A stretch of DNA of 11,283 nucleotides from Microcaldota archaeon (lineage in GTDB: Archaea; Micrarchaeota; Micrarchaeia; Norongarragalinales; WALN01), in NCBI GenBank assembly GCA_015522865.1, contig WALN01000023.1, positions 1 to 11,283 of the forward strand. Reading direction: 5' to 3'. The position numbers and the translations under genes are program-made. Shown one piece after another: positions 1-6,939 of the stretch (within the stretch, counting starts at the first letter, position 1; each line of letters begins with the position of its first letter). The notes beneath the pieces were generated by a model, which was given only the letters and a program-made list of their open reading frames with translations, searched no databases and was not told where the DNA came from.

Positions 1-10
1 AAGCAAAAAC

Positions 11-44
11 TATTTAATACTCTTTGTGTAATTTCTACGGTGAT
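11..44 (+). promoter_or_regulatory. sepF promoter and ribosome binding site
   Basis: A TATA-like TATTTAATA lies at 11-19. GGTGAT at 39-44, complementary to the archaeal 16S rRNA 3' end, stands six bases before the ATG at 51. A start of transcription about 26 bases below the box would fall near 35-41, giving a very short leader that carries the ribosome site. The same pairing of TATTTAA-type box and GGTGAT recurs before the gene at 4538, which supports both readings. The transcription start itself is inferred. Confidence 0.55.
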
Positions 45-50
45 TAGAAA

Positions 51-419
51 ATGGGTATTTTCTCTAAAATTTCACAAAAATTAGGCCTTTCTAAAGAGTT
101 GAATATAGAAGAATTTATGAACGCAGCAGAGGCAGAAGATGTGGATGTGCTACACTCGGAAGCAGATTTCTATGTAAAGCCGATCGCATTGCAGACAGAG
201 GCAGATGTAAAAGCAGTAAAGGACGAGTTGGAAGACAAAAATATTATTTTGCTGAATATCTCTCCAATTGCGCGCAACCCAGTAAAACTTAAAGCGGCTG
301 TTAAAGAGCTGAGGACGTTTATTAAGGGAATTGACGGAGATATAGCAAGGATAGATGAGGACAAAGTTTTGCTTACTCCTGAAAAGGTAAAAATAGTTAA
401 AAGAAAACCAGCTGCATAA
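51..419 (+). CDS. sepF: Cell division protein SepF (archaeal type)
   Basis: 122-residue SepF homologue. In archaea SepF is the membrane anchor that recruits FtsZ to the division site. The first about 13 residues (MGIFSKISQKLGL) can form an amphipathic helix, as expected of the membrane-targeting sequence. An acidic linker (about 17-38) follows, then the globular SepF core (about 40-117) with the alternating strand-helix pattern YVKPIAL, a helix ADVKAVKDELEDKNIILLNISPIA, a second helix and the closing strands around GDIARIDEDKVLLTPEKVKIV. The length fits the archaeal family. The ATG at 51 is supported by GGTGAT six bases upstream. No ftsZ is visible in the window. The next gene begins 61 bases downstream behind its own TATA-like box, so sepF may be transcribed alone. 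Confidence 0.88.
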   Translation: MGIFSKISQKLGLSKELNIEEFMNAAEAEDVDVLHSEADFYVKPIALQTEADVKAVKDELEDKNIILLNISPIARNPVKLKAAVKELRTFIKGIDGDIARIDEDKVLLTPEKVKIVKRKPAA

Positions 420-454
420 AAAAATTGTGCCCATCCCTGCCTATTCCGCCGCGC

Positions 455-461
455 TTATATA
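455..461 (+). promoter_or_regulatory. TATA-like box for the gene at 481
   Basis: TTATATA at 455-461 is the only A+T-rich box in an otherwise G+C-richer stretch (430-454). Its centre is about 23 bases from the ATG at 481, so the transcript would start at or next to the start codon and be leaderless or nearly so. A weak GAAGTGA at 469-475 could serve as a ribosome site if transcription begins earlier. Inferred from spacing only. Confidence 0.4.
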
Positions 462-480
462 CAATTTAGAAGTGAAATAA

Positions 481-1476
481 ATGAGATTGGATGCTCCGTC
501 CCTTGAGATAATTGTAACTCCAGAAATAGCTCTGAATTTAGTAAAAAGAACAGTTAATGCAAAGGGATGGAAAAAAATAACTTTTTCTGATATAAATTTA
601 ATCTTTACTCCCTTTTGGATGTTCTCTTTTGATGTTGCAGGCTCTAAAAATTCTGGGAGGCTGGCAATAAATGCATTTACCGGCGAAATAGATGACTACG
701 TCCCATTTTTATTTCAAAAATTCAAAAAAATCAGAGAAACGCCAAAAGAAATGAAGCCAGAAATAGAAGAGACAAGTATAGAGAAAAGCGAATTGAAGGA
801 TATCCTACCAAAAAAACTTTCTGCAATTATGGGGACAAAACCCGAGGAGATAGTGGTTTCTGCATTTTCAAAATTCTATGTCCCATTTTACAAAATATGG
901 GTGTCAACTCCAAGAGGCGATTATGAAATTAGAGTGGATGGATGCTCTGGAAATCCACTGGGGGCGGAAAAGATACCGGAAAAAGAGAAAACATGGAGCG
1001 AATCTGCAGTTTCAATGGCAAGAAAAATGCAAAGCCCATCGGGAATTGTTGAGCTTGCGAGAGGCTTGGGGAGAAAAACTAAGAGCAGATCTCTTTCTTC
1101 AGGGCCGATTGGATGGGTGCTTGGAAATACAAAAGGCAGATGGCTGTTAATATTAGTTGTTATTATAGTTTTACTATTTGTTGCGCTAAAGCCAGCTGGG
1201 CCTGCTCTTACCTGCAAGCAGTCTGAAGCTCCGTATTTTCACAATGACATGATGTCTCTAAACGGAACCTGCGAGTTCAAAAATCCAACAAACAAACCCA
1301 TGAGCGGGAGGGCAAGAGTATTTTTGATTCAGGACGGAGTCGAAAGGAAAGATGTATCGCAAATAGTTATCGCCCCGGTCATTGAACCAAATTCTGAAGC
1401 TTATGCAGGATTTATGCTTAATTGGACGCCAGATTATGAGCATCATGAGTATGCTCTTGGATTTGAGATTCAGTAA
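481..1476 (+). CDS. Membrane protein with duplicated PepSY-like region and exported C-terminal domain
   Basis: 331 residues, family not recognised. The N-terminal half contains two copies of a similar pattern: residues 43-71 (TPFWMFSFDV, then GRLAINAFTGEID) and 134-161 (VPFYKIWVST, then GDYEIRVDGCSGNPLG). Each is a Pro-aromatic-aromatic strand followed by a strand ending in a Ser/Thr-Gly turn, which resembles the end of a PepSY-type fold (inference). A basic, Ser-rich linker (197-220) precedes one transmembrane helix at about 220-237. The last about 95 residues would lie outside the cell and look like a beta-sandwich. Cys245 and Cys264 could form a disulfide there. There is no signal peptide, so the N-terminal half is probably cytoplasmic. 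Its final 59 bases overlap the convergent methyltransferase gene. It follows sepF but seems to have its own TATA-like box. Function unknown. Confidence 0.75.
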   Translation: MRLDAPSLEIIVTPEIALNLVKRTVNAKGWKKITFSDINLIFTPFWMFSFDVAGSKNSGRLAINAFTGEIDDYVPFLFQKFKKIRETPKEMKPEIEETSIEKSELKDILPKKLSAIMGTKPEEIVVSAFSKFYVPFYKIWVSTPRGDYEIRVDGCSGNPLGAEKIPEKEKTWSESAVSMARKMQSPSGIVELARGLGRKTKSRSLSSGPIGWVLGNTKGRWLLILVVIIVLLFVALKPAGPALTCKQSEAPYFHNDMMSLNGTCEFKNPTNKPMSGRARVFLIQDGVERKDVSQIVIAPVIEPNSEAYAGFMLNWTPDYEHHEYALGFEIQ

Positions 1477-2143
1477 GCTCTTCAATTGGAGAGAGTGCTG
1501 CGAGTATTGCATTCGCCTCATCATCAGCAATTCTGCTTCTCTCCATCATGTGTGTAAACGCCCTTGGAACTTTGCTTTTATTTCTCACTGCATCCAACTT
1601 TCTAACAATTTTTTTCAGTTTTTTTTCAATAAGCTCTCTCTTCCACTTTGGCGCGGGCTTGTATAAACTAAACTTCTTTTTGTACAGCGAATAGCAAACA
1701 ACTCCGACTGCATGAGATAGATTCAGAACAGGGTATTGGGAATTCGCCGGGATAGTAACGACCAAATCCGCGCCCCTAATATCTTTTTCATTTAAGCCAT
1801 TTCCCTCCCCACCAAAAACAAGCGCGACTTTCTCCTTCCCAATCTTTTTAGAAAGCTCTCTGAGAGAGATGCAATTTTTTAGCTTTTTCCTGAAACGTGA
1901 AATTTGCGATGTCATCGCAACAACCAGCTCACAATCCTTTGTTGCTTCATTTAAACTTTCGAACTTTTCTGCATTTTCTAAAATTTCTTTTGCGTGCTTC
2001 GCAAACATTTTTGCTCTCTCGCCAATCTTTGCTTTTGGCCTCACAAGACGCAGCTCATTAAACTCGAAGTTCTTCATTACCCTTGCGGACATCCCGATAT
2101 TAAACTCAAATTCCGGCTCCACGAGCACGACAACAAAACTCAT
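1418..2143 (-). CDS. trmJ: TrmJ-like tRNA 2'-O-methyltransferase (SPOUT/SpoU family)
   Basis: 241-residue SPOUT-class methyltransferase. Archaeal TrmJ proteins methylate the 2'-OH of nucleotide 32 in the tRNA anticodon loop using S-adenosylmethionine. The three SpoU motifs are visible: motif 1 EPEFEFNIGMSARVMKNF (about 9-26, with Asn15 and Arg21), motif 2 LVFGGEGNGL (108-117) and motif 3 PVLNLSHAVGVVCY (138-151). Motifs 2 and 3 form the trefoil-knot cofactor site. A basic helical C-terminal extension of about 80 residues is typical of TrmJ dimers. The start at 2143 (MSFVVVLVEP) is preferred over an upstream ATG at 2224: the extra 27 residues are unlike the family and would run through the divergent promoter into the next gene. 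The tail overlaps the gene at 481-1476 by 59 bases. Assignment to the family is firm; the exact target nucleotide is inferred. Confidence 0.85.
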   Translation of the reverse strand: MSFVVVLVEPEFEFNIGMSARVMKNFEFNELRLVRPKAKIGERAKMFAKHAKEILENAEKFESLNEATKDCELVVAMTSQISRFRKKLKNCISLRELSKKIGKEKVALVFGGEGNGLNEKDIRGADLVVTIPANSQYPVLNLSHAVGVVCYSLYKKKFSLYKPAPKWKRELIEKKLKKIVRKLDAVRNKSKVPRAFTHMMERSRIADDEANAILAALSPIEELTESQIQEHTHDAHNLASN

Positions 2144-2162
2144 AAACAAATTATTCAAAATG

Positions 2163-2170
2163 TATAAATA
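2163..2170. promoter_or_regulatory. Shared TATA box of a divergent promoter
   Basis: The 48 bases between the two divergent starts (ATG at 2143 minus, ATG at 2192 plus) contain one clear box, TATAAATA at 2163-2170, which also reads TATTTATA on the minus strand. Its centre is about 25 bases from each start codon. Archaeal TATA centres lie about 26 bases before the transcription start, so both transcripts would begin at or beside the ATG. No ribosome site is seen before either ATG, which agrees with leaderless transcripts. Confidence 0.5.
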
Positions 2171-2191
2171 ATATGATGTGCAAATTACTCT

Positions 2192-2608
2192 ATGAAATTT
2201 AAAGTATTTTACAAAATGCCGCATGTAGAACCTCTACTCATAAGAGAAAAAGAGATTGAGAAAATGCCAAGCAAATTTACAATAGGGAGAAGTGAAGAAG
2301 AGGTTATCCCGAACACACCACATTTTTCAGTCGTTCCAACAGAAGAAGAAAAGAAAAAAATTGAAGAAAAATACGGCGGGGAGTTACTCAAGCACATAAA
2401 CAACGCATTGAGGGTTGTCTCAAGACATCATGCGACATTGGAAAAGGCGAGAATAGGATTTAGGTTCAGAGATGAAAGCAAGAACGGGACAATTATAGAA
2501 ATTGGAAACACAATTCGTAAAACAAGAAAACGTGAAGAGCTGCCCATAAGATTGGACAAAGCTAATTTTAGAATTGGAAACATACACATAAGGTTCGGAA
2601 AGAGGTAG
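2192..2608 (+). CDS. FHA-domain protein (canonical phosphothreonine-binding residues)
   Basis: 138-residue protein that is essentially one forkhead-associated (FHA) domain, a fold that binds phosphothreonine peptides. The signature residues are all present: FTIGRS (29-34), VSRHHA (76-81, Ser77 and Arg78) and SKNGT (96-100, Asn98), followed by strands ending FRIGNIHIRFG. What is unusual is about 40 residues inserted between the GR strand and the SRHH strand (about 35-74), rich in Glu and Lys and probably helical. It heads an apparent operon; the next gene, a diverged tandem copy, starts three bases after its stop. Both begin M-x-F-K-x-F-Y. A Ser/Thr kinase partner would be expected but none is in the window. 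Expression is probably leaderless from the box at 2163. Confidence 0.85.
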   Translation: MKFKVFYKMPHVEPLLIREKEIEKMPSKFTIGRSEEEVIPNTPHFSVVPTEEEKKKIEEKYGGELLKHINNALRVVSRHHATLEKARIGFRFRDESKNGTIIEIGNTIRKTRKREELPIRLDKANFRIGNIHIRFGKR

Positions 2609-2611
2609 AGC

Positions 2612-3196
2612 ATGAGATTCAAAATTTTTTATACGGACAGAAAAAGAAGGGACATTTTAATAAGAGAGGGGAAAATGCCAAAAATACCCAAATACATCTC
2701 AATAGGCAGAGCACTCACAAAAGAAGAGGTACTGAAAAAAATAGAGGAAGAGAGAATGGATCATCCAGAGTTGCCGGAACAAGAGGAATTGAAGAAAAAT
2801 TTAGTTCATATAAGTGTCTGGCCAAAAAACTTGGAAAAAATAAGCAAAGAAATGCTAGAAAGACACAAAAGAGAATTCGGCAACGATTTAAAAGAAGAGA
2901 TAAAAAAGGTGGCGTCAACAACATCAAGAGCACAGGTGCTCATAGAGAAATTTAAAGAGAGAAGTCTCGCGGGAGAAGAGGAAAGATTCCGCGTTTATCA
3001 TATTGGAACAAATGCTACTGTGGTGGGGGAAGAAGAGAAGAGATATACAACCGGGGAGAAAAAACTGAAGGGATGGCTGCCTCTCGTTGGGCCAAAGAAA
3101 GTAGAAATAAACAAATTGCATAATATGTGGTTTTATTTGGGAGGGGCGCTTTCAATAAAATTCGAGAAAGAGCAAAACGCAAGCAAAATATTTTAA
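2612..3196 (+). CDS. Diverged FHA-like protein, tandem paralogue of the preceding gene
   Basis: 194 residues. It aligns by eye with the upstream FHA protein: MRFKIFY against MKFKVFY, a shared LIRE, ISIGRA (30-34) against FTIGRS, HISVWP (66-71) against HFSVVP, and TSRAQV (104-109) against VSRHHA. The GR pair and the Ser-Arg pair (105-106) are kept, but the His is replaced by Gln108 and the Asn-Gly-Thr turn reads GTNAT (132-136). Phosphothreonine binding may therefore be altered or lost. The charged insertion between GR and SR is longer than in the first copy (about 70 residues), and there are additional loops around 138-163. The gene starts three bases after the upstream stop and ends 21 bases before a membrane protein, so all three are probably co-transcribed. 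The homology is seen directly; a partnership between the two proteins is inference. Confidence 0.72.
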   Translation: MRFKIFYTDRKRRDILIREGKMPKIPKYISIGRALTKEEVLKKIEEERMDHPELPEQEELKKNLVHISVWPKNLEKISKEMLERHKREFGNDLKEEIKKVASTTSRAQVLIEKFKERSLAGEEERFRVYHIGTNATVVGEEEKRYTTGEKKLKGWLPLVGPKKVEINKLHNMWFYLGGALSIKFEKEQNASKIF

Positions 3197-3217
3197 GGAG
3201 AGCAAACTATTTAATTT

Positions 3218-4471
3218 ATGAAAAGGATTTACGCAGTATTTTTAGCATTTTTAATTTTATCTTATCTCGCTTCTGCGATTTCTTCTGAGGAGGCGCTTTC
3301 AAGAGTTAATCCTTTATTAAATAGCGGAGAGCAGGCGTCGGTGCTTTTCTCATTTCCATTAAAATACAAATTTGGCTCCTACTGGATAGTTGAAATTCAT
3401 CCTCAATTATCTCCAAAGAGCAAAAATTTAGTAGTTGTAGTATCAGACTCAAACGGCCATGTTATGACAGATACAAAACTGATAAAAGAGATATATAAAT
3501 ATGATTACGAATGGGAAGTGCTGCAAAATGTTAGAGGGTATGGAACTGCACCTGCAGCTTTAAACTCATTTATTGGAGAGGTAAACACAAAACTAGATAA
3601 CTTCGATAGCGGGGTGGGGGTTCTTGAGCAGTATGATTATAGTTTTCTTAAAACCTCGAAATTGAACTCGGAGCTCAAAAATTTGAGGGACGATGCAGAC
3701 ACATCAAGCAATGCGGTATATGATTTGATAGATAGTGAGCAGAACTTTATGAGAGACTACTCATCAGAGGAGCTCGACACATTACTTTCAAAACAGAAAG
3801 AAACAATGAAGGGGCTAAATGACATGTGCAATAGTATAGACTCCCTTTCAGATGAGATTGATAGCATTCAGAAAGACGCACTAAACGCAAATATAACACA
3901 GGACGAGAAGCAGTCGATATATCACACCCTCCAGAATATGAATGACTTCACTTCAATAAAGCAGTTCCAAATTAACAAGCTGCAGCCTGCGATTGATGTG
4001 TTTGATGCATTAATGAGCGCGAATGAGACGAAAATAAATGACTATATTGAGAGCTTTATATTTAGAAAAACAGCTAAAAATGCGCTTTCTCAAGTGGACA
4101 GAGTAAAAGAGGACGTGCAACAAATTTTGCAAAACAAAGCGTACTATTCACAATGCAGCAGGAGCGTAGGAAATTTGGAAAGTTCATGGAAAAAAATAGA
4201 TCCGTCAGAACCAAACTCACTTACCAACCCATCAACTGCTACGCTCAAAACCTATTTGGCAACCTCGAAAGTAATCAATGGAATAAATACGCTTATTAAA
4301 AAAATAAAGGATGACTGTTCAAAACCAACTGCTGCCCCATCTCCTAAAAAAAATCAGCAAAGCTCGCCAATAGTTCCGATAATTATTCTAATAGTCGTGG
4401 TTGGCGCAGCTGTTTTTATTTACAAATATTACAAAAAACAGCAGTCAGAAGAAAACGAAGAAATCGAATAG
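3218..4471 (+). CDS. Signal-peptide, coiled-coil, single-TM surface protein of unknown family
   Basis: 417 residues, family not recognised. The N-terminus has a typical signal peptide (MKRIYAVFLAFLILSYLASA, likely cleaved near residue 20). Residues about 40-90 look like a small mixed domain (KFGSYWIVEI, then LVVVVSDSNGHVM). Residues about 105-355 are mostly long helices with heptad-like spacing, a probable extracytoplasmic coiled-coil stalk or bundle. Cysteines occur in DMCNS, SQCSR and DDCSK. A Pro/Ser/Gln-rich linker leads to a C-terminal membrane helix at about 385-402, followed by a short tail KYYKKQQ and an acidic end facing the cytoplasm. The orientation is therefore type I. It lies 21 bases after the FHA pair with no good promoter of its own, so it is probably the third gene of that operon. 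GGAG at 3197-3200 is too far from the ATG to be a normal ribosome site. Confidence 0.72.
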   Translation: MKRIYAVFLAFLILSYLASAISSEEALSRVNPLLNSGEQASVLFSFPLKYKFGSYWIVEIHPQLSPKSKNLVVVVSDSNGHVMTDTKLIKEIYKYDYEWEVLQNVRGYGTAPAALNSFIGEVNTKLDNFDSGVGVLEQYDYSFLKTSKLNSELKNLRDDADTSSNAVYDLIDSEQNFMRDYSSEELDTLLSKQKETMKGLNDMCNSIDSLSDEIDSIQKDALNANITQDEKQSIYHTLQNMNDFTSIKQFQINKLQPAIDVFDALMSANETKINDYIESFIFRKTAKNALSQVDRVKEDVQQILQNKAYYSQCSRSVGNLESSWKKIDPSEPNSLTNPSTATLKTYLATSKVINGINTLIKKIKDDCSKPTAAPSPKKNQQSSPIVPIIILIVVVGAAVFIYKYYKKQQSEENEEIE

Positions 4472-4498
4472 AAGCGGGTAAAATTAATTCAAAACCTA

Positions 4499-4534
4499 TT
4501 TAAATATTTGCAGTTATTTTGTTTTATAGGTGAT
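4499..4534 (+). promoter_or_regulatory. Promoter and ribosome site of the thioredoxin-fold gene
   Basis: TTTAAATA at 4499-4506 is a TATA-like box, and AGGTGAT at 4528-4534 is a near-perfect archaeal ribosome site three bases before ATG 4538. The likely transcription start, near 4525-4530, would leave a very short leader. The ribosome site decides the start: a TTG at 4508 in the same frame lies upstream of it and inside the promoter region. Confidence 0.55.
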
Positions 4535-4537
4535 TCA

Positions 4538-5641
4538 ATGGCTAAGAAGCATAAAGCACACAATATAAAACATGAGGCTAAGCTACATGTAGGGCAAGAG
4601 ATAAAGAAGGAGGAAAATATATTGACTGCTTCTTCTTCAGTTCTCATGGTCGTCGCTCTGATAGTGGGTCTGGGAATCGGATACTTTCTATTTCATTCCG
4701 CCCCTCAAGCAAGTGGAGGGATGCCGGCAATTAACCCGGGAGTTTCAATTACTCCATCGACTGCAACTATAAGCAAAACAGAACTTGCAAGCAAAGTTGA
4801 AAATTATTTAAATGGTATGCTCTCGTCACGAGGGATGAACGCAAAAGTAAGTAGTGTAAATGAAGGTAAATATTTCATGAACCTTACAGTAGATGTTCTA
4901 AAAGGCGGAAAGCCAGTTCAACAGGCACCAGTATACACAACAAAAGATGGGAAAATTATAATATTTGGGCAAATGATGGACATGTCAAAACCACTTCCGA
5001 CTCCTCCAGCAACTCCAACACCAAAACCGCAGAAAATGAAGAAAAGTGATGTGCCAATAGTTGATATGTACGTAATGGCATTTTGTCCATATGGAAGACA
5101 GGCAGAAAGCGGTTTGGGGCCGGCAATTCAATTGCTAAATAATTCAGTTAATTTCACTCCGCACTATGTAATATATTCGGGATACCAAGGAGGAAGCGAT
5201 CAGTTCTGCATGGCAAATGGCACGCTTTGTTCAATGCATGGAGTGCAAGAAGTGCATGAGGATGCAAGACAGTTGTGTATATGGGAGTACCAGAAGGATA
5301 AGTGGTGGAACTACGTAAATGAATACAATAAAGAGTGCACCTCACCGCAACAAGCAGATAGTTGTTGGAAAGGAGTTGCTGAGAAAGTAGGAGTAGACAC
5401 AACAAAAGTAGAGAACTGTTTTGATAATGAAGCTATAGATTTGCTGAAAAATGAGTACGCACTCAATCAGAAGTATGGAGTTCAGGGCTCGCCAACTGTG
5501 TTCATAAATGGAGTAATGTACAGAGGAGGGAGAGGAGCTTCAGATTACCAAAAAGCAATTTGCAGTGCATTTAATACAGAACCAGCAGAATGCAACCAAA
5601 CACTTTCAGGAAACGCCGCTCCAGCAAGCGGACACTGCTAA
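4538..5641 (+). CDS. Membrane-anchored DsbA/GILT-like thioredoxin-fold protein with CPYG site
   Basis: 367 residues. A basic cytoplasmic N-terminus (1-27) precedes one transmembrane helix (about 33-52), a linker, a small domain (about 70-150), a Pro/Thr-rich spacer (about 152-165) and a thioredoxin-fold domain (about 175-350). The strand DMYVMAFCPYG puts Cys183 at the active site, but the motif is C-P-Y-G, so the second Cys of CXXC is absent. The cis-proline loop is present as GSPT (317-320, Pro319). Several further cysteines occur between them (FCMANGTLC, QLC, KEC, SCW, NCF) and after (AIC, AEC, a C-terminal GHC). The pattern recalls DsbA-like and GILT thiol oxidoreductases, so a role in disulfide exchange on the outer face of the membrane is likely, but the reaction direction is not shown. 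A T-rich terminator follows directly. Confidence 0.78.
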   Translation: MAKKHKAHNIKHEAKLHVGQEIKKEENILTASSSVLMVVALIVGLGIGYFLFHSAPQASGGMPAINPGVSITPSTATISKTELASKVENYLNGMLSSRGMNAKVSSVNEGKYFMNLTVDVLKGGKPVQQAPVYTTKDGKIIIFGQMMDMSKPLPTPPATPTPKPQKMKKSDVPIVDMYVMAFCPYGRQAESGLGPAIQLLNNSVNFTPHYVIYSGYQGGSDQFCMANGTLCSMHGVQEVHEDARQLCIWEYQKDKWWNYVNEYNKECTSPQQADSCWKGVAEKVGVDTTKVENCFDNEAIDLLKNEYALNQKYGVQGSPTVFINGVMYRGGRGASDYQKAICSAFNTEPAECNQTLSGNAAPASGHC

Positions 5642-5642
5642 A

Positions 5643-5666
5643 TTTTTTTTATTTTTTTATAATTTT
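5643..5666 (+). terminator. T-rich terminator after the thioredoxin-fold gene
   Basis: Immediately after the stop codon there are eight T, one A and seven T, then ATAATTTT. Runs of T like this are the usual intrinsic termination signal of archaeal RNA polymerase. It separates this gene from the convergent orc1/cdc6 gene, whose stop is at 5710. On the minus strand, only five T (5708-5704) directly follow the cdc6 stop. Confidence 0.65.
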
Positions 5667-5709
5667 AATTGTTTAAGCTAAATGTATACTCTCAGCTGGC
5701 ATTAAAAAG

Positions 5710-6939
5710 TCAATAGAGATCATTAGAAGGAGGTTCGAGAATTCTTTTCTCAATTACTTTTCGGACTTTTTTTGGTTCGTACGCAAGCTTGACCAAAGTT
5801 GTCTGGCCCCTGATCCCTTTTCCAGATCTAACAGTTGTTATAAGCCCAAGCACCTCCAGGTCGTTTAAATATTCTCTATACCACCTTGCGCTTACTGGGG
5901 ACTTCCCAATTCTCTTCACAAGTTTGCTATAACTTTCATAAACTTCTCCTGAGAAAAAAATGTTTTCCTTTTCCTCTCCTCCGAGCATTTTGTACTTATT
6001 TCCTTTTTTGGAAAGAAGGGAAATCGCGTATAATACCATCTGTTGTTGAAATGGAAGTGTTGAAATAACCTCAAACGCCTTGTCTTCATCAGCCAGCTTG
6101 CGTGCTTCTTCAACTATTTCATCAGTAATTTTAACCTTTCTTTTTTCTGCAAGCTCTCCCGCTCTTAAAAGAAGAATTAAAGCATATCTAGCATCTCCAT
6201 TTTCCTGAGCTGCTATTGCTGCTGCTAAATTAACGCCGCTCTCCCCAATAACCCCCTCCTTAAAAGCCTCTTTAACTCTCTGATTTAGTATGCCTTTAAG
6301 CTGATATGCATTATAAGGCTGGAAAACCAACTCTCTTTCACACAAAGAGCTTATGCTTCTCGCATCCAGTTTGTGTTTGAAATTAACTTTATTTGAAATA
6401 CCAATCATTGAAACGCTTCCTGCGCTTAAATCATCATTTATCCGCGTTAGCGTGTATATCAGCCGGTCTAAATCTCTCACAGTATCAATTTCATCCAACA
6501 CAATAATTAGGTGTTTTCCCTTAATCCCATCTCCGGCGCCTTCTATCCAGTCTAGTGTTTTTTCATACAGAACAGAGAAAGAATAGCCAGTTTTTGCAAA
6601 ATCTGGCTGAAATGAATTTATACATTTCTGCAAAACTTTATATCTAGAGTCATAAATTCTGCAATTTTCATAAATCCCCTTAACTTTCTCATTTTTCTGA
6701 GCATTAAGTTCTTCAAGCACTTTTTTAACAGTACATGTCTTACCAGTACCAGTTTTTCCATAAATAAACAAATTGGTGGGCTTCTTATCTTCAAGTGATG
6801 GAACAACAGCAAGCATGATCTGCTTTATCTCATTTGTTCTATAGAGTAAATTTTCGGGTATAAAATGGGGGGATAGAACCTCTTTGTTTTTAAAAATAGA
6901 GCTTTTCTCCTTTAAACTATCAAAACTCAATTTTGCCAT
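5710..6939 (-). CDS. cdc6: Orc1/Cdc6 replication initiator ATPase
   Basis: 409-residue AAA+ protein of the Orc1/Cdc6 family, which binds archaeal replication origins and helps load MCM. Visible motifs: Walker A GKTGTGKT (61-68), Walker B LIIVLDEID (144-152), sensor 1 around ISNKVNF (Asn183), and sensor 2 GDARYAL (248-254, Arg251). The C-terminal winged helix spans about 290-395 with SARWYREYLNDLEVLGLI and a basic Arg/Gly-rich wing. The length is normal. The ATG at 6939 is chosen because AAGGTGGGAGAG stands directly before it. An in-frame TTG at 6954 would consume that ribosome site and touch the tRNA. The tRNA-Asn gene ends only 15 bases upstream on the same strand and no TATA box is visible between, so the mRNA is probably released from a tRNA-mRNA precursor. 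Origins often lie beside cdc6 in archaea; see the repeat array at 7026. Confidence 0.93.
   Translation of the reverse strand: MAKLSFDSLKEKSSIFKNKEVLSPHFIPENLLYRTNEIKQIMLAVVPSLEDKKPTNLFIYGKTGTGKTCTVKKVLEELNAQKNEKVKGIYENCRIYDSRYKVLQKCINSFQPDFAKTGYSFSVLYEKTLDWIEGAGDGIKGKHLIIVLDEIDTVRDLDRLIYTLTRINDDLSAGSVSMIGISNKVNFKHKLDARSISSLCERELVFQPYNAYQLKGILNQRVKEAFKEGVIGESGVNLAAAIAAQENGDARYALILLLRAGELAEKRKVKITDEIVEEARKLADEDKAFEVISTLPFQQQMVLYAISLLSKKGNKYKMLGGEEKENIFFSGEVYESYSKLVKRIGKSPVSARWYREYLNDLEVLGLITTVRSGKGIRGQTTLVKLAYEPKKVRKVIEKRILEPPSNDLY

Noticed and set aside
1382..1666. Plus-strand 94-codon open frame after the membrane protein
   Set aside because: It is antisense to the TrmJ-like gene, with composition typical of a reverse-strand shadow and no ribosome site.
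2144..2224. Longer TrmJ starting at 2224
   Set aside because: The extra 27 residues are antisense to the FHA start and promoter and do not resemble the family, whose N-terminus matches MSFVVVLVEP.
3206..3217. TATA-like ACTATTTAATTT before the gene at 3218
   Set aside because: It resembles the sepF box but touches the ATG, so transcription from it would begin inside the coding region. Read-through from the FHA genes is more likely.
4508..4537. TTG start giving ten more residues on the thioredoxin-fold protein
   Set aside because: It lies in the promoter region and its codons include the AGGTGAT ribosome site of the ATG at 4538.
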